Source: Ulota crispa
Lineage: Eukaryota; Streptophyta; Bryopsida; Orthotrichales; Orthotrichaceae
NCBI GenBank assembly: GCA_963920765.1
Contig: OY987248.1
Coordinates: 17,828,539 to 17,892,538 of the forward strand
DNA: 64,000 bases
Direction: 5' to 3'
Shown: positions 22,770 to 34,550 of the stretch, piece by piece
Layout: every line of letters starts with the position of its first letter
How positions within the stretch are numbered: position 1 is the stretch's first letter
Position numbers and translations under genes: made by a program
Notes under the pieces: model-generated
Told to the model about the DNA's origin: nothing
The model's database searches: none
The model's input: only the letters and a program-made list of their open reading frames with translations

Positions 22770-24432
22770 TATATCCAGCGTCGGTGACTCTCTTCATTTT
22801 GCTTTGATCATATATTCGAGACCACCATGTCGTGTATGTTGCTGTATGATGTACTATAATCCCTGTTTTGCACCCATTTCCTTCAAACAGAGCCTCTCTC
22901 AAAAAGTTCCTATCCTGTCCAGAAGGAGCGTTATGTAAGCCTTCAATTGATTCGCTGCGCCAGCCTAGGTGACCATGATTGGCTGAACTCGAACTTCCGG
23001 CTAGTTACACATATTAATACCTTCGGTCCCCTTGTGCGCACTTTATTCGCTTCGGTTTCACTAACGGTCTCTTGATATGAATCACATGTTTCAGAGGACT
23101 GGAACACTGGAACGGGCGCGACTTCCCAGCGGAACTCCCTCATTAAATATTGCATCTTTGCCGGTTCAGTACTCCAAAATCCAACCGAGCATGCACGACC
23201 TGCAGGTCGAATAGATGGTTACCGAAAAGAGCTGCTGGCAAAAGAAGCTGCTTCACTAGCTAGCTAGCTCGTACTATCCGAAAAATCATGTGGTTTTGCC
23301 ACACAGCTCGACAGGGAATATATACACACACATGTAGGCTGGTAATGCGCAAACCTGCCCTACTGCCACAAATGATTGTGTTCTTCTGCAAAAGCGCCAG
23401 GCTCGTGCAAGCTGCAGAGCTCGCACTCGTATCGAGCTGGTGTCGTAGTGCGCATGCAGCCAGTTCTACGGTACTTCGAACTTCCACATACCTCCTCCAA
23501 AGTTTGAACTAACCTACGAAAGGCTTTTTTTTCGAATCGATTCTTTACAAGATTATTGACCGTGTATCGACATATGTCTCTCTGTCTCACGTACACTTGC
23601 GAAAAATACAGTCTGTCGTAGTTCTACGTTGTCTTCAACTTTCATCCGACATACATACCCTCCGATGTAATCAAGGTCTTTTGTAGCTTGAAAGGCTAGA
23701 GAGCAGGCTTGGGTGATACTTAATACGTAATACGGGTTTGGAGGTACATACGTAGTACTGTTGATACGTCGATCATGGATTACTACTAACGACCTGTTGA
23801 TCGTCGTCCAGGATGGTTGGTTCAGCTGTGAGATTCTCTGTCTATCTGTCTGGCTGGCATTTCTGTGATACCGTAGAAAACGGCCACCTAGGACACTACC
23901 CTTTCGTCACAGCACTTGGCAGGAGCAGCTGCAGCTAGCCAACTGTGGTACCACTCTCAGGTTTAGCCATGATGAGTGGCGCCTTGCTTACGGAGTAACG
24001 GAGTTGGACTATGAACTATGAAGTCAATTTTCTCAATTTCCACAGGGGGTGGCTTGTTACATAGCAACATGAACACCAGCGATGTCGCAGGGGTTCCCTC
24101 CCTCTCCACTGCTGCTGCTGCTGCTCCTCCTCTGCTTTGTCAGCATCTGACTTGATCTGAGACATCTGACAACACAACTAGTTTTTAGGGCATACAACCG
24201 TTTCGTGCAGAGAATGAGCTGCCCTGACGATAATTTATCTCATCTCAACTTATCTGATGAAGTAAATCTCTGAGAAGACCTCGCAAAATATCAGTACAAT
24301 CAGTCCTTGCAGATTAGCGTGGAAGAATCTTGATACTGCCAGAATCATGGTACTCCTGAACGGCTAAGTAGCATTGGTCCATAGATTTCAGTTTTTGCTT
24401 TTTTTTTAAAAAATCTGGAAAGTGGAACTTAG
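22770..24432. other. Unassigned, relatively GC-rich stretch downstream of the VQ gene
   Basis: No recognisable coding region, TIR pair or RNA gene. A short CTG run occurs at about 24,108-24,125. Open frames are short, overlap on both strands and look random. Confidence 0.35.
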
Positions 24433-24703
24433 AACACCGTATTCGTTAAATTGGGAAAAACGGAGGTACCATTTTCTACTTCACCTTAAATCCAACAAGT
24501 TACCTTAAACTAGATTCGGATTCAAAGGTATTAGATTCAATCCAAGCCACTAAGATTTTTTTCCCTTGCAAATGGTAAATCCCTCCTCTCAGGTGAGGGC
24601 ATGTGTACCAAAAAAATGCTGCAACATCGATTTAAGGTGATCACCTAAAACCTTCAGAAGTCCCAAAGTATACTCTTTTTCCCAATTTAACGAATATGGT
24701 GTT
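24433..24703. mobile_element. AACACCGTATTCGTTAAATT-family MITE (271 bp)
   Basis: Ends AACACCGTATTCGTTAAATT and its inverse, with GGGAAAAA/TTTTTCCC continuing the TIR. It is the best-preserved copy in the window. No clean TSD. Confidence 0.8.
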
Positions 24704-26286
24704 ATATGCTAAAGAAACTGAAACGGGAAATAGGACTTAAACATACTCGGGTTGTCGTAAGGCAAGTTTCAATTGTCTTAGTTTCCTGTTTGAAGCACCT
24801 TTGCATGTTTCAGTTTGGAGTCTTTTTCCTACACAAGAAAGAGGAGAAATGTTTTACCAGGGTAGCTGGTTAAGTAGATTGTACGTTTAACCACGGAATA
24901 AAGCTACAATTGAGGATCCTTCGTACTTTGAGCTGATGTGCCACCGCCCACCGGGGGTTCCTGACTTCCTGTACTACTGTACGCGCTTGTGAAAAGTTTA
25001 AGTTTGGAGAATCTTTGTAAAATGAGAGTTCAAGTTGTTTCTGGTTAAACTTGTGCTTCACAATACGTACTTCACAGGTGCACATAACATACATACGAGA
25101 GTTGTAATGACAAACATGCTGTAGAAACAAGATTACTTTGTCATATTGGCACAATTTAGAGCGCCAGAATTGAGGCAGGGAAGTGCTCAAGCCTCAAAGC
25201 TCTCAAAACTAGGACTACTACAGTACAGATTTCAGTGTCAGAGGCGCTCGGCTTGAAAAGTGCCAATGTCGTAAATTACTGCTAATTTAAGAAAAATAAC
25301 ACATCTTAATCCCACTTGAAATAATCTGGTTCTTGAGCTAGTTGAATTGAATACCACTAAAAGTCTAAAGATGAATAGCTTTCCTTCAATATTTTGAATA
25401 TTTTATAAACTGAAAGTTGGAATAAGTCAAATCTAAACGAATGTCTGTTATAGTTCATAAGTTCACTAAGTTACTAAAAAAAACCTCACAAATTGTCTAT
25501 TTGACTGAATTATGTCACGTTTAACTATAATTAAATATTTACGATTATTGTATTTATAGACTTTTTACGTCTATAAAGTATGAACACTTGAAATATCTCA
25601 GTGTTTTGCATAGGTATTTTTCAAATTTTTGTATGTTTTTTGGTTTGGATATATTTCTCGATGTTTTGCAAATATCTCTTGGTGTTTTACAATTACCTTC
25701 CCTTGTTTTGCAATTCAAGCCGTTTTGAATAATTACTTATGCAGTATGGAGTATGGACTTCAAAGTCCATATTTAATTAAATGCTGCATAATTATAATCC
25801 ATCTAATCATAATGTTTTACAACTACGAAGTTATCGCAAGACTCTACTCTAAACTTGAGACAATATTTTGATTGTGTAGCAGAAGTAATTGAGAAAGTTT
25901 AGTTTCAAAATATTGCTTATAAATATCAGGAAGAGCAACAGAGAGTCGATTCGAACCGTACACGAATACAAGACGACTTCTGTTCAAAATTCAGTAAATA
26001 ATAAATTAGTTCGTTCCTACAGCTGTAATTTCTAGACAGTGCATCCATATAAAACTCCTTATCAGTGATCCCAAATATGATTTTTACTTTTAGCTCAAGA
26101 CTCAAGTGGCTAAAATCCTACTAGAAAATTACTTTCAAGTTCAACATTGTAAAGTTCACATTTTTTTAGCCGTATGCAGATTTTGGTAGCAAACCGGTCC
26201 TGTGAATGCAGATTTTGGTAGCAAACCAGTCCTGTGAAAGTTAGCCAGTTTCAAGATCGTTACTCTTGAGTCTTGATTGAGGGATG
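24704..26286. other. No complete element; one 32-bp tandem duplication
   Basis: AT-rich. At 26,174-26,237 a 32-base unit (ATGCAGATTTTGGTAGC...) is repeated twice with one difference. No gene seen. Confidence 0.45.
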
Positions 26287-26507
26287 CATGATTGTTATTT
26301 AGGTTAAGATTTGGCTATTGGACACCACAAGTGGAGGCATAAAATGGATAGCACAAACAAAGATGTCCGTCCACTTTTTGCATCTTAGGATTTCATAAGG
26401 GTTTTTGACCTAAAAGAGGAAGAATCAAATTACTATTTTTTATAGTACTACGTGATATGTTTTTAAATCCACATTTTGACTTCATGTTGGTAACAATAAG
26501 TGTCACC
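26287..26507 (-). mobile_element. Partial hAT-like MITE, reverse orientation
   Basis: Starts CATGATTGTTATT, then AAGATTTGGCTATTGGA and TTTTTGACCTAAAAGAGG, the inverse of the 17,208-17,579 family. It is cut at GTGTCACCAAC, where the next MITE begins. Confidence 0.65.
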
Positions 26508-26796
26508 AACGTCATATTCATTAATTTGGGTAAAAGATGGGTACCATTTTATACCTCACCTTAATCCAAAATAGCCATCTTAATTCAATTAAGGAGGTCA
26601 CCTTAAACCTAATTAATGAACTATTTAGAAGTTCATGAACTTTTTGTCCAAAAAGAGCATAATTTTGGAAGGTATATATCTCATTTCATTGGAAAACAGT
26701 CAATGGACTCCCAATTCAATGAATCTGGTGTGCCCTAGAAAAAAAACCAAAAGTCCCACTTTGTACGCTTTTTCCCAAATTACCGAATATGACGTT
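26508..26796. mobile_element. AACGTCATATTCATTAATTT-family MITE
   Basis: Ends AACGTCATATTCATTAATTT and AATTACCGAATATGACGTT. Interior GGTACCATTTTATACCTCACC and TTGTACGCTTTTTCCC place it in the AACACC family. It shares the ATCTCATTTCATTGGAAAA segment with 28,695-28,982 and 31,305-31,828. Confidence 0.7.
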
Positions 26797-27417
26797 CACC
26801 ACTCACGAGCAGGTACAAAATAAGTTTTTTCTTTTTTTTTATCAACTTCTGAGGTCATTTGTGAGTTGACTACCATAACAGACATGAACTCAATAGGACA
26901 CTTTGGGCAGTCCAATGTGACAACCATGGAGGGATGAGGCGAGAGATGCACTCACTGATGCAGAAGTGCATTGCCATGCAGACTGTAAAACCTTCGGAGC
27001 AAACCTCAGAATCTCAGGAATCGAATCTCTGCACAAGACGAAGTAGAGAGAGAAAGAGAGAGAGAGGGCTAAAAGGGTCTCAAGTCTCAAGCTGTTGTCA
27101 AGTATTTTTGCTGCACTGAAAGGAAAAGGAGGCAGAAGGTCAACTGCCGTTCCAGATAGGAACCAATGGGCGAGGGAATTCCGAATCCAGCACATGTGGC
27201 GAAGTCGTCTTGCGACCGACCATGATGATGAGTGTACCCGGACTAGGATGTCACGCTGCCCTGCCTACTAGCACCTCCATCCACTAGAATTCATTGCCTG
27301 CCCATCTGGTGGTACTGCCTCCTCCAGCACCCCTGACCAGTGACCACGCTCCTGCCAACGTCGCCTCTCACTCTCTCTCAGGCCTCAGTCCTCAACAACA
27401 ACAACATAGCCCCATAA
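26797..27417. other. No feature recognised
   Basis: Moderate GC. A short GA run (about 27,047-27,066) and a CAACAACAACAAC run (about 27,394). No gene supported. Confidence 0.35.
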
Positions 27418-27994
27418 GGTAGGAGGCTCTAAAATGGTGCAAACGCGTTATTCGTTAAATAGGAAAAAGAATACATTTTGGGACTTATGAAGGTTTAAGG
27501 TGATCATCTTAAATCAAGCTCTAGCATTTTTTTTGGTATATGTGTCCTCACTTGAGAGAAAGAATTTGTGAGGAAAACAATCTTACTGCCTCAAACTGAA
27601 TTTGATATTTTTGAATTTGGTATAAGGTAGCATTATGGGTTAATGGTAGAGTACAAAATGGTACCTCCGTTTTTCCCAATTTAATGAATAACGCATTTGC
27701 ATCTCTTCAAGTGTACTCGGTTTATACATGTTGATTTTAGTAGCCTTTCAACAATGTACAGACAATGTATAGACAATGTATATTTGAGGAGGAGATGCAC
27801 CATTTTAGAACCCTATGGTCTTTCCACTTCAAAATTTCATAACTAATTCCATGAAGTTCCAAAAAACATGAAGTAACTTAGATTAGAGGCCAATTTCTCT
27901 TGTCTTCTTAGGAAAATTTACTGAAAAGTTTCACCTCCCCAAAATTCAGTTTCAGCCCTTAGATGCTCCATTCATGAGCCTCCTACTAACCTTA
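27415..27994. mobile_element. GGTAGGAGGCTC-TIR element, PIF-like flanks, hosting a MITE
   Basis: The body 27,418-27,991 starts GGTAGGAGGCTCTAAAATGG and ends ATGAGCCTCCTACTAACC. Flanks are TAA and TTA. Its right half matches 53,501-53,830. The left half is interrupted by 27,438-27,701. Confidence 0.65.
27438..27701. mobile_element. AACACC-family MITE, reverse, nested in 27,418-27,991
   Basis: TIR TGCAAACGCGTTATTCGTTA and the inverse of TGCAAATGCGTTATTCATTA. The interior is the inverted order of 24,433-24,703 (CATTTTGGGACTT...GGTACCTCCGTTTTTCCC). Confidence 0.7.
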
Positions 27995-28285
27995 CATAGG
28001 CCTCGTAAGTATGCCGTAGATGCTGCCTTGCAGTACTTGCAGCTGCTTCCCCTGCCGCTGCACTAGCAAGTCGCAACTCAACGCACCCCACAAATTCGCT
28101 GATTCCCAACCAGCTCTGTACGTACGTACATCGTACGTATAATACTACAGTGGTACTAAAAGCTCGGAACATCTTCGACTAAATTTAGCAACGTTTATCG
28201 TAACACTTCTAAAACTTACTCCCGTTTGCAACACGATAAGTGGACAACGTTTCTCAAGTCATCTCTAAAGAATGATTGTCACATT

Positions 28286-28658
28286 CATGGTTGTTACAAT
28301 GGACTGCTCGTCTATTCGCTTGCTCGTCCGTCTGAAATGGCCGATTGAGCTCAGGGTCTGTAGTCAACTCATAGGTGACTTCAAAAAATGATAAAAAATG
28401 ACAGAAAAATTTAATTTATACATGCTAGTGACATGCATTGTTGCTAATATGAAGTTGAAACTTAAAACGTGGATTTGAATTTGTATCATGTCGTAAAAAT
28501 GAAAAAATTAGTAATTTGGTTTTTTTTTTGGGTCAAAAACCCTACAAATGCTCTAGAGCAAACAAACATGTTTGTCTTTGCTGTTTGTTCTGGGTGTTTG
28601 CCTCCCGGTTTGTCAATTTGTCTGTGCTATTTGGCAGCTAAGATAAGTAACAACCATG
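28286..28658 (+). mobile_element. hAT-like MITE (373 bp)
   Basis: Ends CATGGTTGTTAC and GTAACAACCATG form a 12-base TIR. Interior CAACTCATAG and GTCAAAAACCCTAC match the 17,208 copy. The flanking octamers no longer match, suggesting age or rearrangement. Confidence 0.75.
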
Positions 28659-28694
28659 CTTTAAAGGTTTGATACTCCGTGACTTACCTTGTAA

Positions 28695-28982
28695 AACACC
28701 ATATTTGCTAAAAGGGGAAAACTATTGGTCCATTTGTTTTTCACCTGAATCCAAAAAGTCCCCCTTAATTCAATTAAGGAGGTCACTTGAAACCTGCTTA
28801 ATGGAACTTTAGTCCAAAATTTCAGATTTTCTATCCAAAAAGAGAATATGTTTGGATGATATATATCTCATTTCATTGGAAAACAGTCAACAAATAACAA
28901 ATTTAATGAATGTGGCGTTCTCAAAAAAAAAGGCAAAAGTGTCAATTTGTAAGAGTTGTACCCTTTTAATGAATATGATGTT
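28695..28982. mobile_element. AACACCATATTTGCTAAAAG-family MITE
   Basis: Ends AACACCATATTTGC and AATGAATATGATGTT. The interior is shared with 26,508-26,796 (AATTCAATTAAGGAGGTCAC; ATCTCATTTCATTGGAAAA). Confidence 0.7.
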
Positions 28983-29004
28983 GTAAGTTAGTTTGATAGA
29001 TGTT

Positions 29005-29252
29005 AACACCATATCCGTTAAATTGAGAAAAATAAAGGTACCATTTTGTACTCCACCTCAATCCAAAATACTCACCTCAAACCAGATTCAAAAGATCAAA
29101 TTCAATTTAAGCCACTAAGATTTTTTCCCTCACAAATTGAGGACATGTGTATCAAAAACAACACCCAGTTTGGGGCCTGCTTTTGGGTGATCACCCAAAC
29201 CTTCAGAAGTTCCAAAATGACCGTTTTGGCCCAATTTAACGAATATGGCGTT
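29005..29252. mobile_element. AACACCATATCCGTTAAATT-family MITE
   Basis: Ends AACACCATATCCGTTAAATT and AATTTAACGAATATGGCGTT; interior GCCACTAAGATTTTTTCCCT as in 24,433. It lies 22 bp after the previous copy. Confidence 0.75.
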
Positions 29253-30929
29253 TGTTGCATGTGAATCTACTGTCTACCGAAACGTTGCGAATCGTAAAAG
29301 TCCTAAAAGTGTAGGTTACTACAAGAATCTAAGTGTTAGTTTCGAATTTAACACACTAATCAGTGATTTATGCAGTTATGAGCTAATTGTGAATTTTACA
29401 GTTTGGGATTCTTTAGTGGTTTGGAGAAGTACTAGATACGGACATACGGTTCTCTGGTGCCTGCATGTCAGGGTGGTCAACTGCGGTAACTAGTACTACG
29501 CCTGGTGTTTACTGCAATCCAAACGGCCCTCAAAACTCATGTGATCATTCAAGCACTGCCTGGCAGGGGCTCAGCCTCTGCCGTTGCAGGGATCGAAGCG
29601 TGAGAGACTAGTAAGTATCTAACTTAGTATTCGGCAGACGGAGGTTTGAACTTTGAAGCGAAGTACGTAGTCTAGCAATACGACAAAGACTAACTAGGTA
29701 ATATGTAATTAATATCGATTCAACAAATTCCGGAAGGGTACCAAAAGGTCCAAAACCAGGTACTGCGTTTTAATGGCTTCTGCATGCTCTTCCAATCAGT
29801 AATCAAACTGCTGTATAACTCAACAAGATGCTGCCGGGTTGGGATACATAAATTCAAATATATATTCGCTAGTACTCGATCATTTGGGATTCCGGCATAA
29901 ATGTTAAGCCGAAATGGGAACAACTTCTAGCGGTCTATGACGTCTGTCTGTCTGTCCTGTCACGCCTGTCAAATTCCAACTCCCATAGTGCGTGGCAGTA
30001 TGGATGCAGAGGTTTTCACACGTTTTGCACTGGTACACTAGTCTACTGCTACTACTGTGTCAGGCATCTCGAGTGCTAGACTCACGTGAGGTAGCACTTT
30101 TTTAGATGTTTTTATTCACGGGTGGGTAAATGGTTTTCTAATGCTCTTATACTCGTGATCAGGCGGACTTTCTGAACTTCGAAAATAACTATAAAATAAA
30201 ATTCTAGTTCTGTCAGGAGTGTTGTCAGGAACTCAGGGAAGGGTTTCCTTCAATCTGGTAGTTTGATTCACGGAATTTAGACAACTGCAGGTCTGAGAAA
30301 TGAGATCATGAGAGGGCAGCCATGATTTTTCTTAAGACTGATTTGACATTGATTTTTTTGATTTTAAAAGTGTTTTATGTTTGTGGTAAGTTTGTACTTG
30401 TGTACTGCAGCATCATTTGCTGGCTTGCAGAGATGTCTTCTAAGACTGTCTTTCCCAACGGAGCCAATGAAATTAGTGGTGCAATTGCTAAACAGGTCTC
30501 AAGTGGGACCTTGTTGTAGACTTGTAGTTGTTGTAGCTGTTTGAAAGGGTGTTTTATTATATCTTATTGGGAGAGGGCTGGGAAAGCTGCATTGGAAGTT
30601 GGTAGCATCTGATGATGGTGGGGGAACATTTTGAATGTGTTTGGCCCAGATGTGATGATATTAGTCCTTTGCATAAACTGGAGAGACATTTGCCCTCGAC
30701 AAGCATGTCAGAGTGTGCACGCTGCAATGGTTTCAGAGGGTCCATGAATTCTGCTGCTTTGTCAAAAGGCAGAGGTAACCCCTGGCTAACCTCAACCTGC
30801 CCTTTGTTATCATATTTTGAAGAAAGTGAAATGTTACAACAAATCTACAATGCCACACATTCACTTATTATAATGCTTTTATGTATATATGATGATTTCA
30901 TACAGTATTTCATCAGAAATGGGGGCATT
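29253..30929. other. No feature recognised
   Basis: Moderate GC. The frames 30,322-30,519 and 30,612-30,935 (+) are open but show no domain. Degenerate genic DNA is possible, not supported. Confidence 0.3.
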
Positions 30930-31018
30930 TATTAGTACAAATATGGTCCTGAGGCACCAAGTTAGCACCAAGTAATGGTAGTGTAGCTTGGTGCCCTATG
31001 ATCATATTTCTGCTAGTG
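30930..31018. mobile_element. 89-bp CACTA-like mini-hairpin
   Basis: The left arm TATTAGTACAAATATGGTCC...GGCACCAAG pairs with the right arm CTTGGTGCC...ATATTTCTGCTAGTG. The right terminus CACTAGCAG (inverted) is CACTA-like. No matching 3-bp TSD. Confidence 0.45.
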
Positions 31019-31304
31019 AGGTTCATTGACCGGTTCAATTTTTAGTTTTTTGGCTTAGTTTCTAACCAAATCACACATGTTTGGTGCAATCTAGCATAAT
31101 TTCTCCCATATATGAAGGCCAAAGAGGAATAACATTTCAAAGCCAAGCATCTCCAACTCTCCATTAGAAGCATGTCATTTTAATAATCACAAGGGAAACT
31201 ATTTTAGATTATCCAAAAATCATGATGTTAACAAACTTGAAAACGTCCGAAGTCCAAAAATAAAAACCTTGCCGCAAAGAGAGATTGGAGTATATGTTGG
31301 TTTG

Positions 31305-31828
31305 AACACCATATTCACATTGGAAAACCAGATTCTCAAGTTGTACTTCAGGAACTCGATTTAAGGTGATCACCTTGAACCTAGCTAATGAACTTTAGGT
31401 CCCGTTCTTGGCTTCTTGGGTAATAAAGAGAGTATTTCTATACAAACATAAGCTTCTTGGGTAATAAAGAGTGTACTTTTGGAAGATATATATCTCATTT
31501 CATTGGAAATCAGTCAAGTGCACACTTGGCAGAAAAGGACTAGAATTTTCAAAATGTTCACAAGTTCCTAATCCCCTAAAGGATGTTGATGTCTTGTATA
31601 CAAACTCCCATGTTGTATACAAATGGGGTATTTGGATAGCACGTGAATCCCATTGGAATTGTAAAATTTCAAGCCAAGTCAAAATCATAATACTGATTAA
31701 TTAGGATTTTTTTGGGAAGTTTTTGACATTTGTTGTAAAAAAAATTTCAAGTACTAAATGATTCTCCTACAAAAACATACAACACTTTTGATAGGCAACA
31801 TCCTTTACGGGTTAATGAATATGGCGTT
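31305..31828. mobile_element. AACACCATATTCACATTGG-family MITE hosting a TTAA element
   Basis: Left end AACACCATATTCACATTGG; right end GTTAATGAATATGGCGTT. It has the ATCTCATTTCATTGGAAAT segment of this subfamily. Interrupted by 31,568-31,815. Confidence 0.6.
31568..31815. mobile_element. TTAA-family MITE, short (248 bp), nested
   Basis: CTAA TCCCCTAAAGGATGTTG ... CAACATCCTTTACGGG TTAA. The TIRs match over about 16 bases with an extra base at the left. It lies inside 31,305-31,828. Confidence 0.6.
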
Positions 31829-32193
31829 TTTGTAGCTCTTGCGTGGATACTTGCAAAGATCCCTCATCAGGGGTCCGGACCAATGCAGCCATTCTATGCT
31901 GGGAGAACTTGGTTTTAGAAAATGTGCATAACAATTTAACATCTTGCATTTACCATGAACCTCTAAGGGCTAAGGCTCTAACATAGTATTCATTAATTTG
32001 GGGAAAAAATGTAATTCCGTAAACTTTTCATTTTATTTTCTTGAAAGAGTATTCACTACATACTCTTTTAGTCCCTAAAGGCCCAAGTGTCCCTTAGGGG
32101 ACAAATGGATTTTGGGCATGTATCCCCTACACTGGTTTGTGTAATTTTTTGAAACTTTTATTGGTGGGGAGTTCAAAACCCTAAAATGGTATC

Positions 32194-32573
32194 TATAGTT
32201 GTCACATTAGGTTGCCCATCTGCTTGCTTGCCCGTACACCTGAAATGCCTAATTGAGGTCATGGACTCATGGTCCATCTATTGAAGTCAACTATGAGTTG
32301 GCTTTAAAAAAAAGTTTCAAAATGATAAAAAAAAGCTTACTTTGTACATGTTGGTGACACTCATTGTTGCCAACATGAAGTCAAAATGTGGACTCAAAGC
32401 CATATTGTGTAACAAAAATGAAAAATGATAATTTGATTCTTCCATTTTTAGGTCAAAACCCTAGAAATGGCCTAAAAAACACAAAGAAGGCAGACACGTC
32501 CATTCATGCTATCTTTTTTGTCCATCCACTTGTGCTGTTTGATATCCAAAACTTGCCCAAAATAACAATCATA
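32194..32573 (+). mobile_element. hAT-like MITE nested in the TTAA element
   Basis: Ends TATAGTTGTCAC and ATAACAATCATA; interior TCAACTATGAGTTG and GTTGCCAACATGAAGTC as in 17,208. Flanks GGTATCT/AGCATCT look like a decayed ~8-bp TSD, and the uninterrupted relative at 50,660 reads CGGCATCT. Confidence 0.7.
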
Positions 32574-32910
32574 TTAGCATCTAATCTTTTCTACATTCTG
32601 ACGTTCAACAAAGAAGTTATGCAAGAATTTTCAAAATTAGGTAAAAACGGGCAATTTGGGCACAACTGCACAACCTTTTCTTTGTAAGTGGGTGTTGAGT
32701 GTTGACTCCAAAGAGGGTCAGCCCTTACATGCACAACTACACAAGGTGTGGAAGCTTGGGCAAATGGGAGCAAAGTGGAAGAAACTTGTCTTAGAGAACT
32801 CCTAACCCTCCATTGACACAATACCTATTAATTTGGAAAAAACATTTTCCCAAAATGGATTTTGGAGATATTGAATTTTGAATTTGTGAGAGTGTATTCA
32901 ATTATTCATG

Positions 32911-33453
32911 ATTTAAAGCATGGTTGTCACATTGGATCGTCCATCCATCTACTTGCCCAAAGTGCCCAATCACTAGAAGAAATCTTGTCCTAAACGAGTG
33001 GTTCACAATGACTGCAAATGTCCTAAACAACTGTAATTGAGTCATTGTATAGACGTTTAGGACATTTGAGTCGTCGTGAACCAGTTGTTTAGGACAGTTT
33101 TTTCTTCTAGTGAATTGAGCTCATACTCTATCTAGTAATCAACTCATAGTTGACTTCAAAAAATGATAAAAAATGATAAAAAAAAAACTTGCTCTGTACT
33201 GTAAATGTTGGTGGCACTCATTGTTGCCAACATGAAGTCAAAACATGGATTCAAATCCATATTGAGTACTAAAATTGAAAAATAATAATTTGATTCTACT
33301 TATTTTAGCCATTTAGGTCAAAAAACCTAAATATGTCCTTAAAATTAAGAGAAAGTAAACATGTCTGTCCGTGCTATCCATTTTGTGCAACTGCAAGTGC
33401 TATTTGATAACCAAATCTTGCCTAAGCCCTAAAGTAACAACCATGATTTAAAG
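32911..33453 (+). mobile_element. hAT-like MITE (fourth level), exact 8-bp TSD ATTTAAAG
   Basis: The body 32,919-33,445 has ends CATGGTTGTCAC and GTAACAACCATG. ATTTAAAG flanks both sides. It is longer than its siblings because it carries the CACTA hairpin at 32,971-33,112. Confidence 0.85.
32968..33115. mobile_element. CACTA-type mini-hairpin (fifth level), TSD AAT
   Basis: The 142-bp body starts CACTAGAAGAAATCTTGTCC and ends with TTTTTTCTTCTAGTG. AAT is duplicated on both sides. The arms share TGTCCTAAAC/GTTTAGGACA. CACTA terminus and 3-bp TSD fit En/Spm-derived MITEs. Confidence 0.85.
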
Positions 33454-34369
33454 TGAGTTTTTTAGTAATTCTTCAAGATATTTCATCATTGATGTAAGGT
33501 CTTGAAAAAATCATCATAAAATTCATTCTAAATTGCCACAAAAAACTCTTAAAAATGAATAACTCAAAAGTCACAACATTGGCGTTTCCTCCCAAACTAA
33601 AAAATATTGTGTTCTCCATTCCTTTTGCCTCTAGTAAAATTTGGTACTTTAATCTTTTGAGCAGTTTGGGTATTTGTCTTTTTTTCTTTTCTAATTTTTT
33701 GTTGGCTAAGATTCCTTGGTTTTTAATATTTGTATTAGTGTAATTCAAATTATGAAATTTTACATAAATCCTCCAATTTTGCCTAGTGTATTTGCAAATT
33801 TCATGAGATACTGGTGTTCAAAGATTTTTTGAAGTATGCTGCTCACCTCCAATTCATTTGAAAATTCTCCCACACATACCTAACTTGGTTTTTTACATGG
33901 AGCAATTAGAGTATTAGACCCCAATTTTGTGTAGAGCATTTCTTTTGTTATAAGAGTGGTCAAACGCTTTTGAAGTTTTTGGGCAGGAAAGAATTTTTTT
34001 TTCTTCACTTCAAGTGTCAGTGTCTCACTCCTCTTCATTCAAAATGAGATGAATTTTTCCCACAAGACCCCTATAATCTAGGCCCTAGGGCAAAAAGATT
34101 TTACAATTGATTTTTTAGAAAACTTTTTTTTCTACCTTTCTACACATTCCCTTGAAAATGGCAATTCTCAGTGACTTTTACAAAAAGAGAGGGCTTGGGC
34201 CTTTATGAGTTAAGACAAAAGCCCCAAAATTACGTTGTTTCCCAAATTACCAAATATTGTGTCCCTCTACAATCTACAATCCAGACTTGCTTTTGTAGCA
34301 TATAATCATGTAAATATTGCATCCGCCAAAACCCCATACTCATGGTAGTTTAAACTACTAGAAAGCACT

Positions 34370-34550
34370 GTCAATTTAGTCATTTTTTGAAAATTTGGAT
34401 GTGTCAATTTAGACGGTTTCTTGTCAATTTGATCATTTTTTTGTCAATTAGGTGTAGATATGGATGTGTCAATTTAGACATTTTTTTGTCAATTTGGTCA
34501 TTTTTTGTCTATACGGACAAATTTAGTCAATTCAATTGTGTCAATTTGGA
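34370..34550. repeat. Degenerate tandem array built on GTCAATTT
   Basis: GTCAATTTAG/GTCAATTTGG followed by ACATTTTTT or TCATTTTTT recurs about nine times at roughly 18-36 base spacing. The open frame through it is a by-product of the repeat. Confidence 0.6.

Larger units (their letters stand above)
32808..33620. mobile_element. GACACAATACCTATTAATTT-TIR MITE (third level), TSD CTCCATT
   Basis: The body 32,815-33,613 has ends GACACAATACCTATTAATTT and AAACTAAAAAATATTGTGTT. CTCCATT is present on both sides. Related by its TIR to the AACACC family. It hosts the hAT at 32,919. Confidence 0.7.
32068..34213 (+). mobile_element. TTAA-flanked MITE with two insertions (second level)
   Basis: TTAG TCCCTAAAGGCCC ... 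TGGGCCTTTATGAG TTAA. Host pieces (CAAATGGATTTTGGGCATG; GAAGTTATGCAAGAATTTTC; CATTCCTTTTGCC) run in the same order as in 50,531-51,453. Breaks correspond to 32,194-32,573 and 32,815-33,613. Confidence 0.75.
31980..34263. mobile_element. Hairpin MITE split by a TTAA element (outermost level of a five-level nest)
   Basis: Left half AACATAGTATTCATTAATTT...GAGTATTCACTACATACTC (31,980-32,067); right half CAAAATTACGTTGTTTCCCAA...ATATTGTGT (34,214-34,263). Together they mirror the 12,052-12,203 hairpin. Confidence 0.65.

Noticed and set aside
30322-30935. Two open frames (65 and 107 aa), one with a Cys/His cluster
   Set aside because: The CxxxxC...HxxxxH spacing does not fit a known zinc finger, and there is no other coding evidence.
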